A stretch of DNA of 64,000 bases from Cercis canadensis (Eukaryota > Streptophyta > Magnoliopsida > Fabales > Fabaceae), in the NCBI GenBank assembly GCA_003255065.1, contig QAOA01000112.1, positions 314,392-378,391 on the forward strand, given 5' to 3'. Below the pieces are notes generated by a model, which saw nothing but the letters and a program-made list of their open reading frames with translations, had not been told where the DNA came from and did not search any database. This document shows positions 33,425-43,725 of this stretch, piece by piece (position 1 is the first letter of the stretch; each line of letters begins with the position of its first letter). Position numbers and translations under genes: made by a program.

Positions 33425-33852
33425 TCCCTGGCATTCACGAATTATAAAGTCAAAGTCTTTCCTTTCTTCCCCAATAGCCTCTCTTTTAATCCCATTCAGA
33501 TTTCAGACACATAAGCATACCAGATGCAGAGAATTTCACATACAATTCAGTATTCAAAATGAGGCTCAGAATCCAAGCTCTGTTACTCTCTCTTCTTCAT
33601 CAATGACATGCACTAACAGTTTTCCTCCAAAATTAATAAAATCCAAATATTTGCAAGTAAAACTCTCTTGCTTCTTCCTTTTCCCCCATGATTCTGAAGG
33701 AGTTCTGGACCTTCTGGTATCCATTGTTACTTTTTCCAATTAAGAAAAGCCAATGTAAAAATACATGCTAGATAGACTAACCTGATGTGGATCAATATAT
33801 ATGCTAAGCCTCCTAGAGAGAGCGACAGAGATAGCAGGAAGGACAAAAGCAT

Positions 33853-34245
33853 ATGAAGCCCCCACAACTCTTCACTCTCACCCTCCTCAACATCCCCTTC
33901 CCCATCTCCGCCAACACCAAGTCCCCCTCCGCTGCCGCCTCTACCTCTCCTCTTCCCTCCTCCATCGCCAAAGCCCAAATCCCAATTTCCTCATTTTTGG
34001 TCTCACCCACAAGTGCCTTCTCTGGTCTGCGCTCAATCACCATGGCCGCAAGATGTTCGTTGATGAAAACACCTAATCTCCAAATTCGAGGAGTCAAACC
34101 CAGGAATCGAAAGGTTATTCAGCGATTTGGAAAGGTTATTCAGCGAAGAGTTTATCTGCGGAGAGAATTTGGAGGAGACAATGGATTTGTTGGGGCACTT
34201 CGAAGTGGAGGAGACTTACCTTATGGATTTGTTAAGGATTTTTGA
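33853..34245 (+). other. open frame in a C-rich segment inside the hAT-type element, possible captured host sequence
   Basis: A 130-codon frame starts with ATG and is Ser/Pro/Thr-rich at the N-terminus with no acidic residues early (KPPQLFTLTLLNIPFPISAN), so the first 60 residues superficially resemble an organelle transit peptide. Overlapping frames are also open because of the C-rich composition. No domain is recognised. It may be a captured gene fragment or chance; coding status is doubtful. Confidence 0.3.
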
Positions 34246-35122
34246 AGAGAAGACCGAGAGACTCAGAGAAGGAGGAGACTTACTCTATGGAAATTCATCA
34301 AAACGACGTTGTATTGAAGGACTTAGTTCGGTTCGGTTTAATTTTGGTTTTCCTTCAGTCAAACCGAGAACCGAACCGGCCCTCTCGGTTTCTTAGAAAA
34401 CCAAACCGAAAACCAGACCAACTCTCTCGGTTTGATTCGGTTTACCCCCGGTTCGGTTCGGTTCGGTCAGTTTTACCTTACACCCCTAGCTTTGACAGCA
34501 TCAGAACAGGCTAGTGATGAGTTGGATATACTTTTCTCTCACTGAGCAGATGACGACACAAATCATGGCTTACAATTCAGCCTATGAAATCTGGACAGCC
34601 TGCGAGAAAGCTATGCATCTGCTTCTCGTGCAAGGATCATGGAGTTGTGCCTACAACTTCAAACAACAAGAAAATGTGGATTAAGTGTGATGGATTACAT
34701 GCTTTGCATTCAACACATTTGTGACCACTTGAGAGCCATTGGAGAAACAGTAAGCATGGATAATCAAGTGATGGTTGTGCTAGCAGGCTTAGGATCATAA
34801 TATAATCCAATTGTGGCTTCTATTACTTCTCATCTATATTCTATCTCAGTACAAGCTCTACAAAGCTATCTTGAAATATATGAAAAAAGATTAGAAAGTC
34901 AAAACTCAGTGGAACGGCATATCCCACTACAAGCAAATGCTGCCATGTATAACTCAAATAGAGGAAAGAGAAAGCCTTATCAGCAGAATCATGGTTTTCA
35001 TCACTCACAGACACATGGCCCTGCTACCAATACCTTTAGTCATCACAATACTAGACAAGGTGGTTCTCATAGTGGTTATCACAATAAAGGGAAGGCTAGT
35101 TCTTGTTCAAAACTACAATGCT

Positions 35123-35790
35123 AGATTAGCTTCAAAATTGGTCATGTGGCTATGGAGCGTTGGCACAGGTTTGACAATCAATTTCAACCAAAAGCACCTA
35201 ATTCTAATAAGTTTTCCTCTTCTGCACAGGACCCTCAAGCTTTAATGGTTGCACCTGGAATTCTTGGTGAGACTCCTTGGTTCCTTGACACAGGAGCCAC
35301 ACATCATGTCACCTCTGATTTGGCTAATCTCTATATGCATAATCCATTCAGTAGTGATGACAAAGTGATTGTAGGAAATGGTAAGGGGCTTTCTGTGCTT
35401 CACACTGGTAACAGTTCAATTTCTACCCCTCAGGGTCAATTGATGCTTAATAATGTGCTACGTGTTCCTAAAATTGCTACTAATCTAGTTAGTGTGCAAA
35501 AACTTTGTCATGACAATAATACTTATGTAGAGTTCCATCTTTCTTATTTTGCTGTAAAGGATTAGAGAACTCAAGCAATCCTACTCCAAGGAGGTCTTGA
35601 CAAGGGATTATATTGTGTCCCCTTTGCATATTCATCAAATGCATATGCAGCAAAGGTGTTTCAAGTGTTTAGTGCTCCATCTAACTCTAGTACTGATTCA
35701 CTGAGGCTTTGGCATAATAGGTTGGGCCATTCCTCACTAGAAATTGTGAATAAAATGATGCATCAATGTAATATTCCTGCTTTCAATATC
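35123..35790 (+). pseudogene. protease and integrase zinc finger of copia element 1
   Basis: TPWFLDTGATHHVTSDLANL contains the copia protease active site (DTG), and NVLRVPKIATNLVSVQKLC is the following conserved block. After a stop at about 35563 the GAG-pre-integrase region LRLWHNRLGHSSLEIVNKM (about 35702-35760) carries the His pair of the zinc finger. Confidence 0.88.
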
Positions 35791-36700
35791 CATAATAGAT
35801 AATTGTTGACTCTTGTCAGCTAGCAAAAAGTCACAAGCTTCCTTTTGTACGAAATTACGCTAAAGCAATGAAACCTTTTGAATTAGTCCATGCTGACTTA
35901 TGGGGTTCTCCCTCTTGCTTATAAATGAACGGTGCTTGTTATTTTCTCCTGCTAATTTATGACTATAGCAGATTTTCTTGGGTTTATTTACTTCAATCCA
36001 AGAATGAAGCATTGGTTTTATTCAAACAGTTTCAAGTTATGGTCGAAAGACAATTTGAATCAAAGATTAAAACTGTGCAATCAGATTTGGTGGTGAGTTT
36101 CAAGCATTCACTCAACTGGTTACCACTTTGGGAATTCATCATCAGTTTTCTTGTCTTCATACCCCTGAATAGAATGGAAGGGTTGAAAGGAAAAATTGCC
36201 AAGTAGTTGAAGTTGGCTTGTTTTTGCTCATCAATGCAGCCATGCCACACAAATATTGGAGTTTTGCTTTTCAAGCAACAGTTCATACTATTAACAGATT
36301 ACCACACTCTGCTCTTCAGTTTCAGTCTCCATACACCCTTCTATATGGCAAATGTCCTGATTACACTCATCTTAGAACCTTTGACTACTTATGCTTCCCT
36401 TATCTTAGGCCTTACAGATCCCATAAATTGAAAAATCGTTCTACTGCATGTTGCTTCATAGCAGTAAGCACAAAAGATATCATTGTCTTGACATGTCCAC
36501 TAAGAGAATTTACACTTCCAGACATGTTATCTTCTTTGAAAATCACTTTCCTTTTCACACTTCCCCTCCAGCAGTCAACCCTCCTTAATCTTCACTTTTC
36601 ATTCCTATTTCTACTTCTATTTCCCAATCCTTACTCATTACACAACCTGCAGCAGTCACATCTGCCTCTAGTTCCTCTAACCTAGACCTAGATTTCTCAC
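35791..36700 (+). pseudogene. integrase of copia element 1
   Basis: Readable pieces: KPFELVHADLWGSP with the first catalytic Asp (near 35880), GACYFLLLIYDYSRFSWVYLL (35925 on), IKTVQSDL where the second Asp is expected (near 36070), and INAAMPHKYWSFAFQATVHTINRLPH (36218 on). Multiple stops are present. After about 36560 the sequence is a low-complexity Ser/Pro-rich linker, reading on toward RT. Confidence 0.82.
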
Positions 36701-36899
36701 CTTCTCAGACCCCCTCATCCCAACCTCAGTCTCCTCAACCTCAGTCCCTTCGACCTCAGTCTTCTCATCCTGTTCCTCATTCTCCTACCTTAGTTGAACC
36801 TCTTCCTGTCCCTTACAAAATGGTAACTCGTAGCCAACATGGCATCTTTTAAGCCCAAAATCTTCTCCTCTACTATGGACCATTTCCCTCTGGAACCTT

Positions 36900-37916
36900 C
36901 CACCTATAACCAGGCTATTTAGCACTCTTGTTGGAGAGATGTCATGACTACTGAGTATCAAGCCTTACAAGCTAACAAAACTTGGCACTTGGTGCCATGT
37001 CCATCTGATAAACACATTGTAGGTTGTCACTGGTTGTTTAAGACCAAGTACAACGCAGATGGCTCCATTAAGAGACACAAAGTCAGGCTTGTTGCTCAAG
37101 GTTATGCACAGACCTATGGGGTGGACTACTTTGAAACATTTTGTCCTGTTGTTAAGCACTTCACTATTCGCATTGTCTTAACCCTTGCATTGTCAAAAGA
37201 GTGGTTTGTTAGGAAATTAGATGTTAATAATGCCTTTTTGAATGGTGAACTCAAAGAAGAGGTATTCATGAAGCAACCTTAGGGTTTTGTGCACGCTCAA
37301 TTCCCCCACCATGTTTGTCAACTAACAAAGGCTCTTTATGGCTTAAAACAGGCCCCTCGAGCATGGTTCAATAAACTCAAAGTTGCTTTTCTCTCTTGGG
37401 ATTTTATTTGCATTATTTTCAGACAATTCTCTATTTGTCTACCAATCTGTGCATGTTGTCATATACTTACTTGTGTATGTTGATGATATTATTGTTATTG
37501 GTTCCAATTTTCCTTTGATTAATCAATTCATTGCTACCTTGAACTCTCAGTTTGCACTAAAGGACCTTGGGCAGCTGAATTATTTTCTAGGGGTACAGGC
37601 AACCTGGTCCTCTGCTGGCCTCCATCTCTCTCAGTCAAAATACATATCGGATCTACTACATAAGTCAGGCATTTCCTTGTCCAAACCTTTACCCACACCT
37701 ATGGTCAATTCTCAAGTTCTTTCTGCAACTCAAGGCACTCCCTTAGCAGACCCTACTGCCTACAGAAGTCTTGTTGGTGCCCTGCAGTATTGCACCATCA
37801 CCAAGCCTGACATTTCCTATTTTGTCAATAAACTATGCCAATTCATGAGTTCTCTTACAGATGAGCACTTCAAAGTTGTTAAACGTCTGCTAAGGTACTT
37901 AAAGGGCACTGGTTAG
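36900..37916 (+). pseudogene. reverse transcriptase of copia element 1
   Basis: The copia RT blocks are in order: NKTWHLVPCPSDKHIVGCHW, then KVRLVAQGYAQTYGVDY, then RKLDVNNAFLNGEL, then QLTKALYGLKQAPRAW, then the active site LLVYVDDIIVIGSN near 37478. KDLGQLNYFLGVQ follows. A TAG after MKQP (37280) and a frameshift near 37400 break the frame. Confidence 0.92.
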
Positions 37917-38412
37917 TTTGGCTTGTCCCTTAAGCCTACATCAAAATGCTTCTTACTTGCCTATGCTGACTCAGATTGGGCTGGATGTCCAGATGATCGC
38001 AGAAGTACAAGTGGTCATGGTATTTTCCTTGGCTCCAATCTTGTCTCCTAGTGTTCAGGCAAGCAGAAAGTGGTCTCTCGCTCAAGCACAAAAGCTGAAT
38101 ATTGAGCTCTTGCCAATGCAGTCCCTAAACTCCAATGGATCCAGTCATTACTTAAAGAGCTCAATATCTCTCTTATGAGACCACCACTTCTCTTATGTGA
38201 TAATCTCAGTGCAACATACTTGGCAGCTAATCCTGTTCTGCACTCTAGAACACGCCATGTAGAGATTGACTGCCACTTTATCAGAGAAAAGGTGCTCATC
38301 ATTAGGCATATCTCCTCCTCTAATCAACTAGCAGATGTGTTCACCAAACCTTTCCCTACACCTGCTCTTTTGTCACTACGTCCCAAACTCACAGTCATTC
38401 CCATCCTATGAG
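37917..38412 (+). pseudogene. RNase H of copia element 1
   Basis: RNase H motifs are readable across frames: a Y-A-D-S-D-W-A-G-like first Asp site near 37962-37985, SRSSTKAEY near 38075-38100, and LLCDNLSATYLAANPVLHSRTRH with HISSSNQLADVFTKPF at 38175-38411. They are separated by stops. Confidence 0.88.
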
Positions 38413-38424
38413 TTTGAGGGGTGA
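38409..38424 (+). other. polypurine tract of copia element 1
   Basis: TGAGTTTGAGGGGTGA lies directly before the 3' LTR. It is a degenerate purine-rich primer site. Confidence 0.6.
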
Positions 38425-38772
38425 TGTCAATATAATAGCATAAGTCAAACTAACAGATCAGCATTATTGATCTGGCAGTTAGTTACGCAAGGTAGTTAAT
38501 AATTAAGCCATTAGTTATTTTGCTGATATAACAAGTGTCAACTAGTTAGGATTAGTTAACAGCTATAAGTTAGTTATGCTTAGGCATTCTGAGTTCTATA
38601 TAAAGTGTAAAGGATCAATGTATTGAATCAATGAGAATTCATTTTACACAACTCAGTTCACATTCTATCTCTTTCTCTCTTCTTTAGCCTTTATGCATTT
38701 CTGGTTTCTAGTTTATCATTTCTGCAGAATTGCATATTCTGCTTGGTTTGATTTATGCTTCTAAGCTTCATA
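38425..38772 (+). repeat. 3' LTR of copia element 1 (348 bp)
   Basis: It matches 32288-32635 over its full length with roughly 24 substitutions and no length change. It is followed by the target duplication CCACC. Confidence 0.95.
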
Positions 38773-39041
38773 CCACCCAATGTCCATCCATGAGTTTGGA
38801 CATCAAGGTGAGTCCTGGTTTGTGTACTTAAGTCTTTGACTGGGCTGCAAAGCGAGCCCGTATTGAAAGAGGCGTGTTGGTGGCAGTAACCCATTGTCGT
38901 CGCACCCTTTAGTAGATCAAACTGGTACGGATAATCCGACAACCCATGCATACCCTATTCTAGTCACTGCTTCGTGTTGCACCGATAAGGTGGCAGAGAG
39001 TTTAAGAAGACTCTCGGTTATTAAGGTCACTGCTTAACAAA

Positions 39042-39702
39042 GTGATCTTGATAGCCACTGACGGTCTGACTAAGGAGTTATGTATGGGAGCTTACCTGTT
39101 TGCTCGTACGGTAATGAAGATGGCCCGACATTCGAGGATGTTGCATTGCGTTTTCTATTTAAAGCAGTGTGCATCCTCGCTTCAGAGGGCTTATGGTGGA
39201 GAATTTAACCATGACTCACTTCCCGTACCCATCTTTATGACACATTTAGGGTATCCGAGGAGAATCCCTTCTTCTCATCGAAAACTTATATACAAGAGGG
39301 ATGATTATAGTGATGTGTTAGTTCAGATATATCTTTCCTTCGGAACCTTGGCAAAGGTTGTTTGCCTTGCCAAGAAGGTAAGTAAGGATACCTTATCTAG
39401 CATTATCACTCCAGTCTTGGACTTGGATTCTGTGTTGTCTTTGATGTCTGATATTAAGGTAGTCTTACCTGATATCTCCCAAAGATACATGCCTGTCACG
39501 GATACCCTTTCATCAAGGGTTGAAGTGGGAGCCTACGCAAAAGGCCCTTCCAACTCATAAGCTCACTGAGACAATGCATCCCCCTCATGTTTTTACTGAG
39601 GTGCACTCAATCTATTTAAGGTCATTCTCACTTCACTTGTCCCTCAGACGGGAAGAGGCGAAGAAAAGAAAGAAGAAAGTAAAGAAGTCTAGGAGCATGT
39701 GA
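39042..39702 (+). pseudogene. mitovirus-like RNA-dependent RNA polymerase fragment (endogenous RNA virus remnant)
   Basis: The first frame (39042-39560, 172 codons) matches the layout of the N-terminal third of mitovirus RdRp as I know the family. An FYLKQCASSLQ block is followed by a GYPRRIPSSHRKLI segment, then YLSFGTLAKVV and a KDTLSSIITP block. The conserved W-E-P-T segment and its K-A-L-P-T continuation are in the +1 frame (about 39520-39600), which shows a frame break near 39515-39530. After about 39650 the similarity fades into a Lys/Arg-rich tail. The polymerase active-site region was not found, so this is a non-functional remnant. Mitovirus fragments are known in plant mitochondrial genomes and reach the nucleus with mitochondrial DNA. 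Assignment is from memory of family pattern, not a search. Confidence 0.7.
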
Positions 39703-40559
39703 TCTTGCTAAGAGCTCCTATTCATCTGCACCTGAAAGAAGCATATTCGTTCACAGGATTTGTGAAAACAGAAAAGAAAGAGCTTTCCCCTTCTATGATG
39801 AACTTTCTAACTTCACCTTGGCACAGGCACACTGAAGCGCTAGTCTTCGTAAAAGCATTCCCTCTAAAGCTAAAGTGCCCTATTGGATATCTGTTTAGCT
39901 CCTTCATGACTTTAGTCTTTTATTCCATATCGAATTCGGTATTTGACTTGAAAACAGAGACAGGAGAGCTAGCCTTGCTTCGTTGGATTGGATAAGACAG
40001 AGTGAGATAGATGTCGAAGATAAAGTGCTAGCCAGCAACAAGCATTCCTTTAGCTATGAATCCGATGGGGGGAGCATATAAAGAGTTCCACGCAATGACA
40101 TTTGACGAATCCAGAATCGGATATCACTCTTTCTTCGCGTTTAAGGTCAGATTAGCTGCTTCTTGCCTTTCATGAAAGAGAGAGGGAAGAGCTCTCTATT
40201 TGAGATCTTGTGCCTATGAAGAAAGTATTTCCTCAAATCGCCCCTTCCATTATCCCTTATGCCTTTCCTTTCTAGTATTAAACTTAGCAAATAAAGAAAA
40301 AAAAAAAAAGAATGGTATTGTTTTCCGATGAAGGAGTATAATCATATCCAATTGGAAGTTTTGATTGAGTTGACTGCTTTCTTAGTATGGCATGTTTGTT
40401 CGCTGTCCACTGGCGGTTTCGTATATAAGAAAAAGGCTTTCATTTAGGAGCGCAATTTTCATCCAACTAGAAATATCATAAGAGATGCAATGCCAAGTAC
40501 AAGAAATGTCTTTCTTGGTCAACAACCAAGGACATACATTTCTTACAAGTCTTTCTTAA

Positions 40560-40655
40560 CGAAGGAAAGCATGGACCTTCGGTCCTTGTCTCAAGGCCTT
40601 TAGCTCGGACCTTCGGTCTTCTGAAGGTCTTGGACCTTCGGTCCTTCCTTTGTAT
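40560..40655. repeat. cluster of GGACCTTCGGTCC palindromes in the mitochondrial-like block
   Basis: The hairpin-forming string GGACCTTCGGTCC or a one-base variant occurs three times within about 80 bp (near 40571, 40609 and 40632), separated by AAGGCCTTTAGCTC and CTGAAGGTCTT stretches that are themselves partly complementary. Short palindromic repeats of this kind are common in plant mitochondrial DNA. Confidence 0.75.
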
Positions 40656-40950
40656 GCTTGATGCATGCAAGGCATGCAACCCTCGTTCTTGCCTTGAGAG
40701 TGGGATTGTCCCAATTGCCTTGGACCTAAGGTGCAATGCAACGAGGTCAATCTCTCTTTTCAAGATACTTAAAAGAAGGACATGAGAAACCTTAGGGCTC
40801 TCTCTTAGGCCGACTACCCCATTAATACATTTCTTTCTCGATGCGTATCACAGCCTAGTTTCGTAGCCAAGGGGCGAAGTGAAGGGCAGAAGAATCAGTC
40901 TAAGGCTATGCTCTAGGTTCTGGAAAGGGAGTTCAGTCACCCCCGGCAGC

Positions 40951-41394
40951 TATCCAGTCACCATTCATTTATTTATTATTAATTTTGCAGAGATATATAG
41001 GAAAGAGCCGTAAGACAGAGAAAAAAGCAACAAAATTTAGAGTCTATATGAAGCTCTTTTTGCTTAGTTCAATTGCGTAACTACTAGAAGAGACATAAGA
41101 GAAAATGTGACCACTTACCACAACAAAATAGACACACCATCGTAAGCACAACCACAGAGATTTTATTATAGTTCCACGAAAACACAAGGAAGAAATAAAA
41201 GCATCCATGCATAACGTAGTTCATGACCAGCTATATATATCAAAAGCTCCACTCCACACTCTTCAAAGCTCAGCACAGCACAATATATACAGAGAGCAAA
41301 GCAAACCCACCACTCCTCTTGGTGTTAGTAACTTATTTATTCTTGCATATAACTTCTGTTTAAGTAGCTAGTAGGATATATAGCAGAAGCCTAA
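40951..41394. other. 3' flank and 3' UTR side of the LEA-like gene
   Basis: This is AT-rich, with no gene seen. It probably holds the 3' UTR of the minus-strand LEA-like gene. A clear AATAAA signal was not identified on the minus strand. Confidence 0.4.
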
Positions 41395-41677
41395 TTAAGG
41401 TTGGAGGTGAGGCTTCTCCAAGTCCTCCAGACTTGTGGGGCGGAACCAGGCCTTCTCCTCCAGCACCGACTCCTTACCGGCATCGGCAGCTGACAATGAG
41501 TGGAAGCTGCGGTCTCCACCGGCCGCGGCAGCGTCGGTGGCGGGCCCAAATACCCCAGTTTGTGGGTGTGGGGCCCAGTAATTGTCGGATTGTGGCTGGA
41601 TTACATCGTCAGGGACCACGGTGGGGTGGGTATGATCATCTGGGTTCTTCTCGTACTGAGAGCTGTATGTAGCGCTC
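41395..41677 (-). CDS. late embryogenesis abundant protein At5g17165-like, exon 2
   Basis: This is the second coding exon. It begins after the acceptor TGGTTGCAG/G and ends at TAA (41395-41397). It carries the conserved body of the family: [57 protein letters not shown]. The joined CDS (45703-45830 plus 41395-41677) is 411 nt and encodes 136 residues. The family is annotated as LEA-like in many plants; its biochemical role is not established. The protein is small and hydrophilic, with a basic N-terminus that could target an organelle. Confidence 0.85.
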
Positions 41678-42524
41678 CTGCAACCACATTATTAAACACA
41701 AATTATTCACATCAAGTTAGAAATTTCTTAATAAATATCCATTCTTATCTTAAGTTGAAAATCTACTTCAATGTGCTTTAACGACAAAAGAAAAGCGTAT
41801 TTTCAGAGTAATGTCAAAAATTGACCACATTTTAGAAACATTAATGCTTTCATAAATATCACCATCGATCTTTATTAAAAGCTGCACATTCACAAAAGGT
41901 AGATAATACGTGCACATTTATTATTGATATACACATAGATTCCAACAAATTCCGAATCACAAAATAGGATAATCCCAAGATACATCCCCATGTGACTTGT
42001 CATATCTTACGATTCTTTTACATCGTTTTTGTTGTAAAACATAATTAATATAATTTATATTTTATCAAATTTATTTTAACTTAGTTTACATATAAATTTA
42101 ATAAAATTTAAATTATATTAACTATATCAATATAATAATTAATGTAAAAAAAAAAAATCTTGAGATTACCATAAAATTACTCCACAAAACATATGTGGAG
42201 GGTCACATTCATGTGGAAGGAACAAAAGGCTGGTTAGGTGTAAATGCATAAAGATTTCAAAGATGTGGTCACGTGATGATCATATGACCCATTAAGATAA
42301 GGAGCAGCAACCGACTCAACCACTTTTTTGGAATTAAAAATATTACACAGGCGTTTTCCTTGCCTTGTTGAGACAGAACTGATTTGATGTGATAGCCAAC
42401 AAACAGACCGCTCGGGAATTTGGTGACACACGCAACAACATGTTCACTCCACCTTATCCCCAAATTTGGACCCACAAAAAATAACCAGACAGAAAATACA
42501 TTTTTTTATTTAATATTTATTCAT

Positions 42525-42775
42525 TAGGGCCGTTTGTTTCTAGAGAAAAAAAAATTATAAAAAAAATTTCTATTTCAAAATTTTTTATTGTTTCTTTTGA
42601 TAGAAAGAAAAATTTTACAAAAAATGTTATATTTGATTTTCAATAAAAAAAATTTCCTTTGTAAAATTCTAAAGTGATAGAAAAAGATTTTATATCAATT
42701 TATTTCCAACAAAATAAACAATAAAAAAAATCTATGATAGAAATTTTTTTTAATAAAACAAATAGACCATTGGAA
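42525..42775. mobile_element. possible degenerate MITE in the LEA-like intron
   Basis: It starts GGGCCGTTTGTTTCTAG and ends AAAACAAATAGACCATTG, which are weakly complementary. The interior is A/T-only sequence with internal inverted repeats. The termini resemble those of plant hAT or Harbinger MITEs, but the target duplication is unclear. Confidence 0.4.
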
Positions 42776-43544
42776 AAAAAAAAAATAATCTCGCGTAAAC
42801 CTACATTTATATCTCTTAAAAATTTAAGATAATAAAATAATTATTGAAAAAACACTAATTACAAAATAATCTTCAAAAGAACTGATATGCTTAACAAAAT
42901 AGTTCAATATTTATTAAATTTTAAAATTTTTAAGAACTATTTTGTTAAACATATTAGGACTATTTTGTAATTAATATTTTTTTAATTACTATTTTATTAA
43001 ATCTTGAATATTTTAAGGACGCAAATGTAAATTTACTCAATAATCCCAATGCAATACTTAATACAAATAATAAAGATTTAAAAATGGTTAACAAACTTAA
43101 GATCATAAAGGAGTTATTGAAATGCAATGAACTTTCATTTTAGAAAATTTTCATTCAAAGAGAATTTTATGGTACAATAGTTGAATAGGACTCAGAAGTT
43201 CAAAAACAACGACCATGGCTCCCAATATGTATGAAAGAAAATTCAATACTAATAGAATACTATGTAATAAGTATTATTTAAAACCTTCCATATTAGAAAA
43301 ACAAAATGCATTCTAAATTTAAAAGGTTTCAACGTTAGAATAGAACGCCCATCAAGAACATGATTCAAATAGTAGAAATTTTTTAACAGATTAATAAATT
43401 TAAATTAAGAAAGGAACAATGTACCAACTGTTCAGCCCATGCTGTCACAAGATTGAGAATCAACTAAACAATTGCATATTTATTCAAAGCATGGAACACG
43501 CAGTGTTTTAGAGAGAAATAATAAAAATAATAATAGGAATAACT

Positions 43545-43725
43545 CTATTATATTAGGAAGGTATGTGATATTTCTCTAATTTGGTAATATGAGAACAGTT
43601 GACGTGAAAAACAATTAATTAGACCGTTAAAAATAAATAGTTAAAATTAAATATTTTCACATCAATAATTATCATATTGTCACATAAGAGAAGTATCACA
43701 TATCTCATATAAACCTAATAATAGA
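43545..43725. mobile_element. palindromic MITE, copy 1
   Basis: Ends: TATTATATTAGGAAGGTATG and, on the other side, CATATAAACCTAATAATA. Inside, GTGATATTTCTCT pairs with AGAGAAGTATCAC. A second copy of the family lies at 46318-46505. Confidence 0.55.

Larger units (their letters stand above)
32975..34488. mobile_element. hAT-type non-autonomous DNA transposon (1514 bp) with internal unique sequence
   Basis: The ends are TAGGGGTGTAA and TTACACCCCTA. The subterminal regions are rich in CGGTTCGGTT and its complement (about 32985-33140 and 34325-34470). The 8-bp duplication GCTTTGAC flanks it at 32967-32974 and 34489-34496, as expected for hAT. The interior holds a 109-bp tandem duplication and a C-rich segment (33850-34060) unlike the rest. 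No transposase was recognised, so it must have been moved in trans. Confidence 0.92.
32679..35122 (+). pseudogene. gag of copia element 1, split by a hAT-type element
   Basis: The first part (32679-about 32966) has the N-terminal gag block TIKLDLNNFLIWGNQLLNIV. After the insertion (32975-34488 plus target duplication) gag resumes at about 34497. It includes the LTEQMTTQIMAYNSAYEIW block, an MDYMLCIQHICDHLRAIG block in another frame and LESQNSVERHIPLQANAAMYNSN at 34813-35124. Stops and frameshifts are frequent. No intact zinc knuckle was seen near the end. Confidence 0.8.
32288..38772 (+). mobile_element. Ty1/copia LTR retrotransposon, degenerate, with hAT-type insertion
   Basis: Two 348-bp LTRs (32288-32635 and 38425-38772) flank gag, protease, integrase, RT and RNase H in copia order on the plus strand. 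The 5-bp target duplication CCACC lies at 32283-32287 and 38773-38777. By eye the LTRs differ at about two dozen sites (around 7 percent). The coding frames are full of stops and frameshifts. Gag is split by a 1514-bp hAT-type element. Confidence 0.95.
38773..40950. other. mitochondrial-like DNA (NUMT), right segment
   Basis: This continues the block interrupted by copia. The sequence has mitochondrial intergenic character, carries a mitovirus-like polymerase remnant (39042-39702), a cluster of GGACCTTCGGTCC palindromes and assorted short open frames without recognised domains. The right border is approximate (around 40950), where AT-rich nuclear sequence resumes. Confidence 0.6.

Noticed and set aside
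39699-40763. Several open frames of 60-98 codons in the right mitochondrial-like segment
   Set aside because: They have no conserved motifs. Sequence with few stops is usual for balanced-composition mitochondrial DNA.
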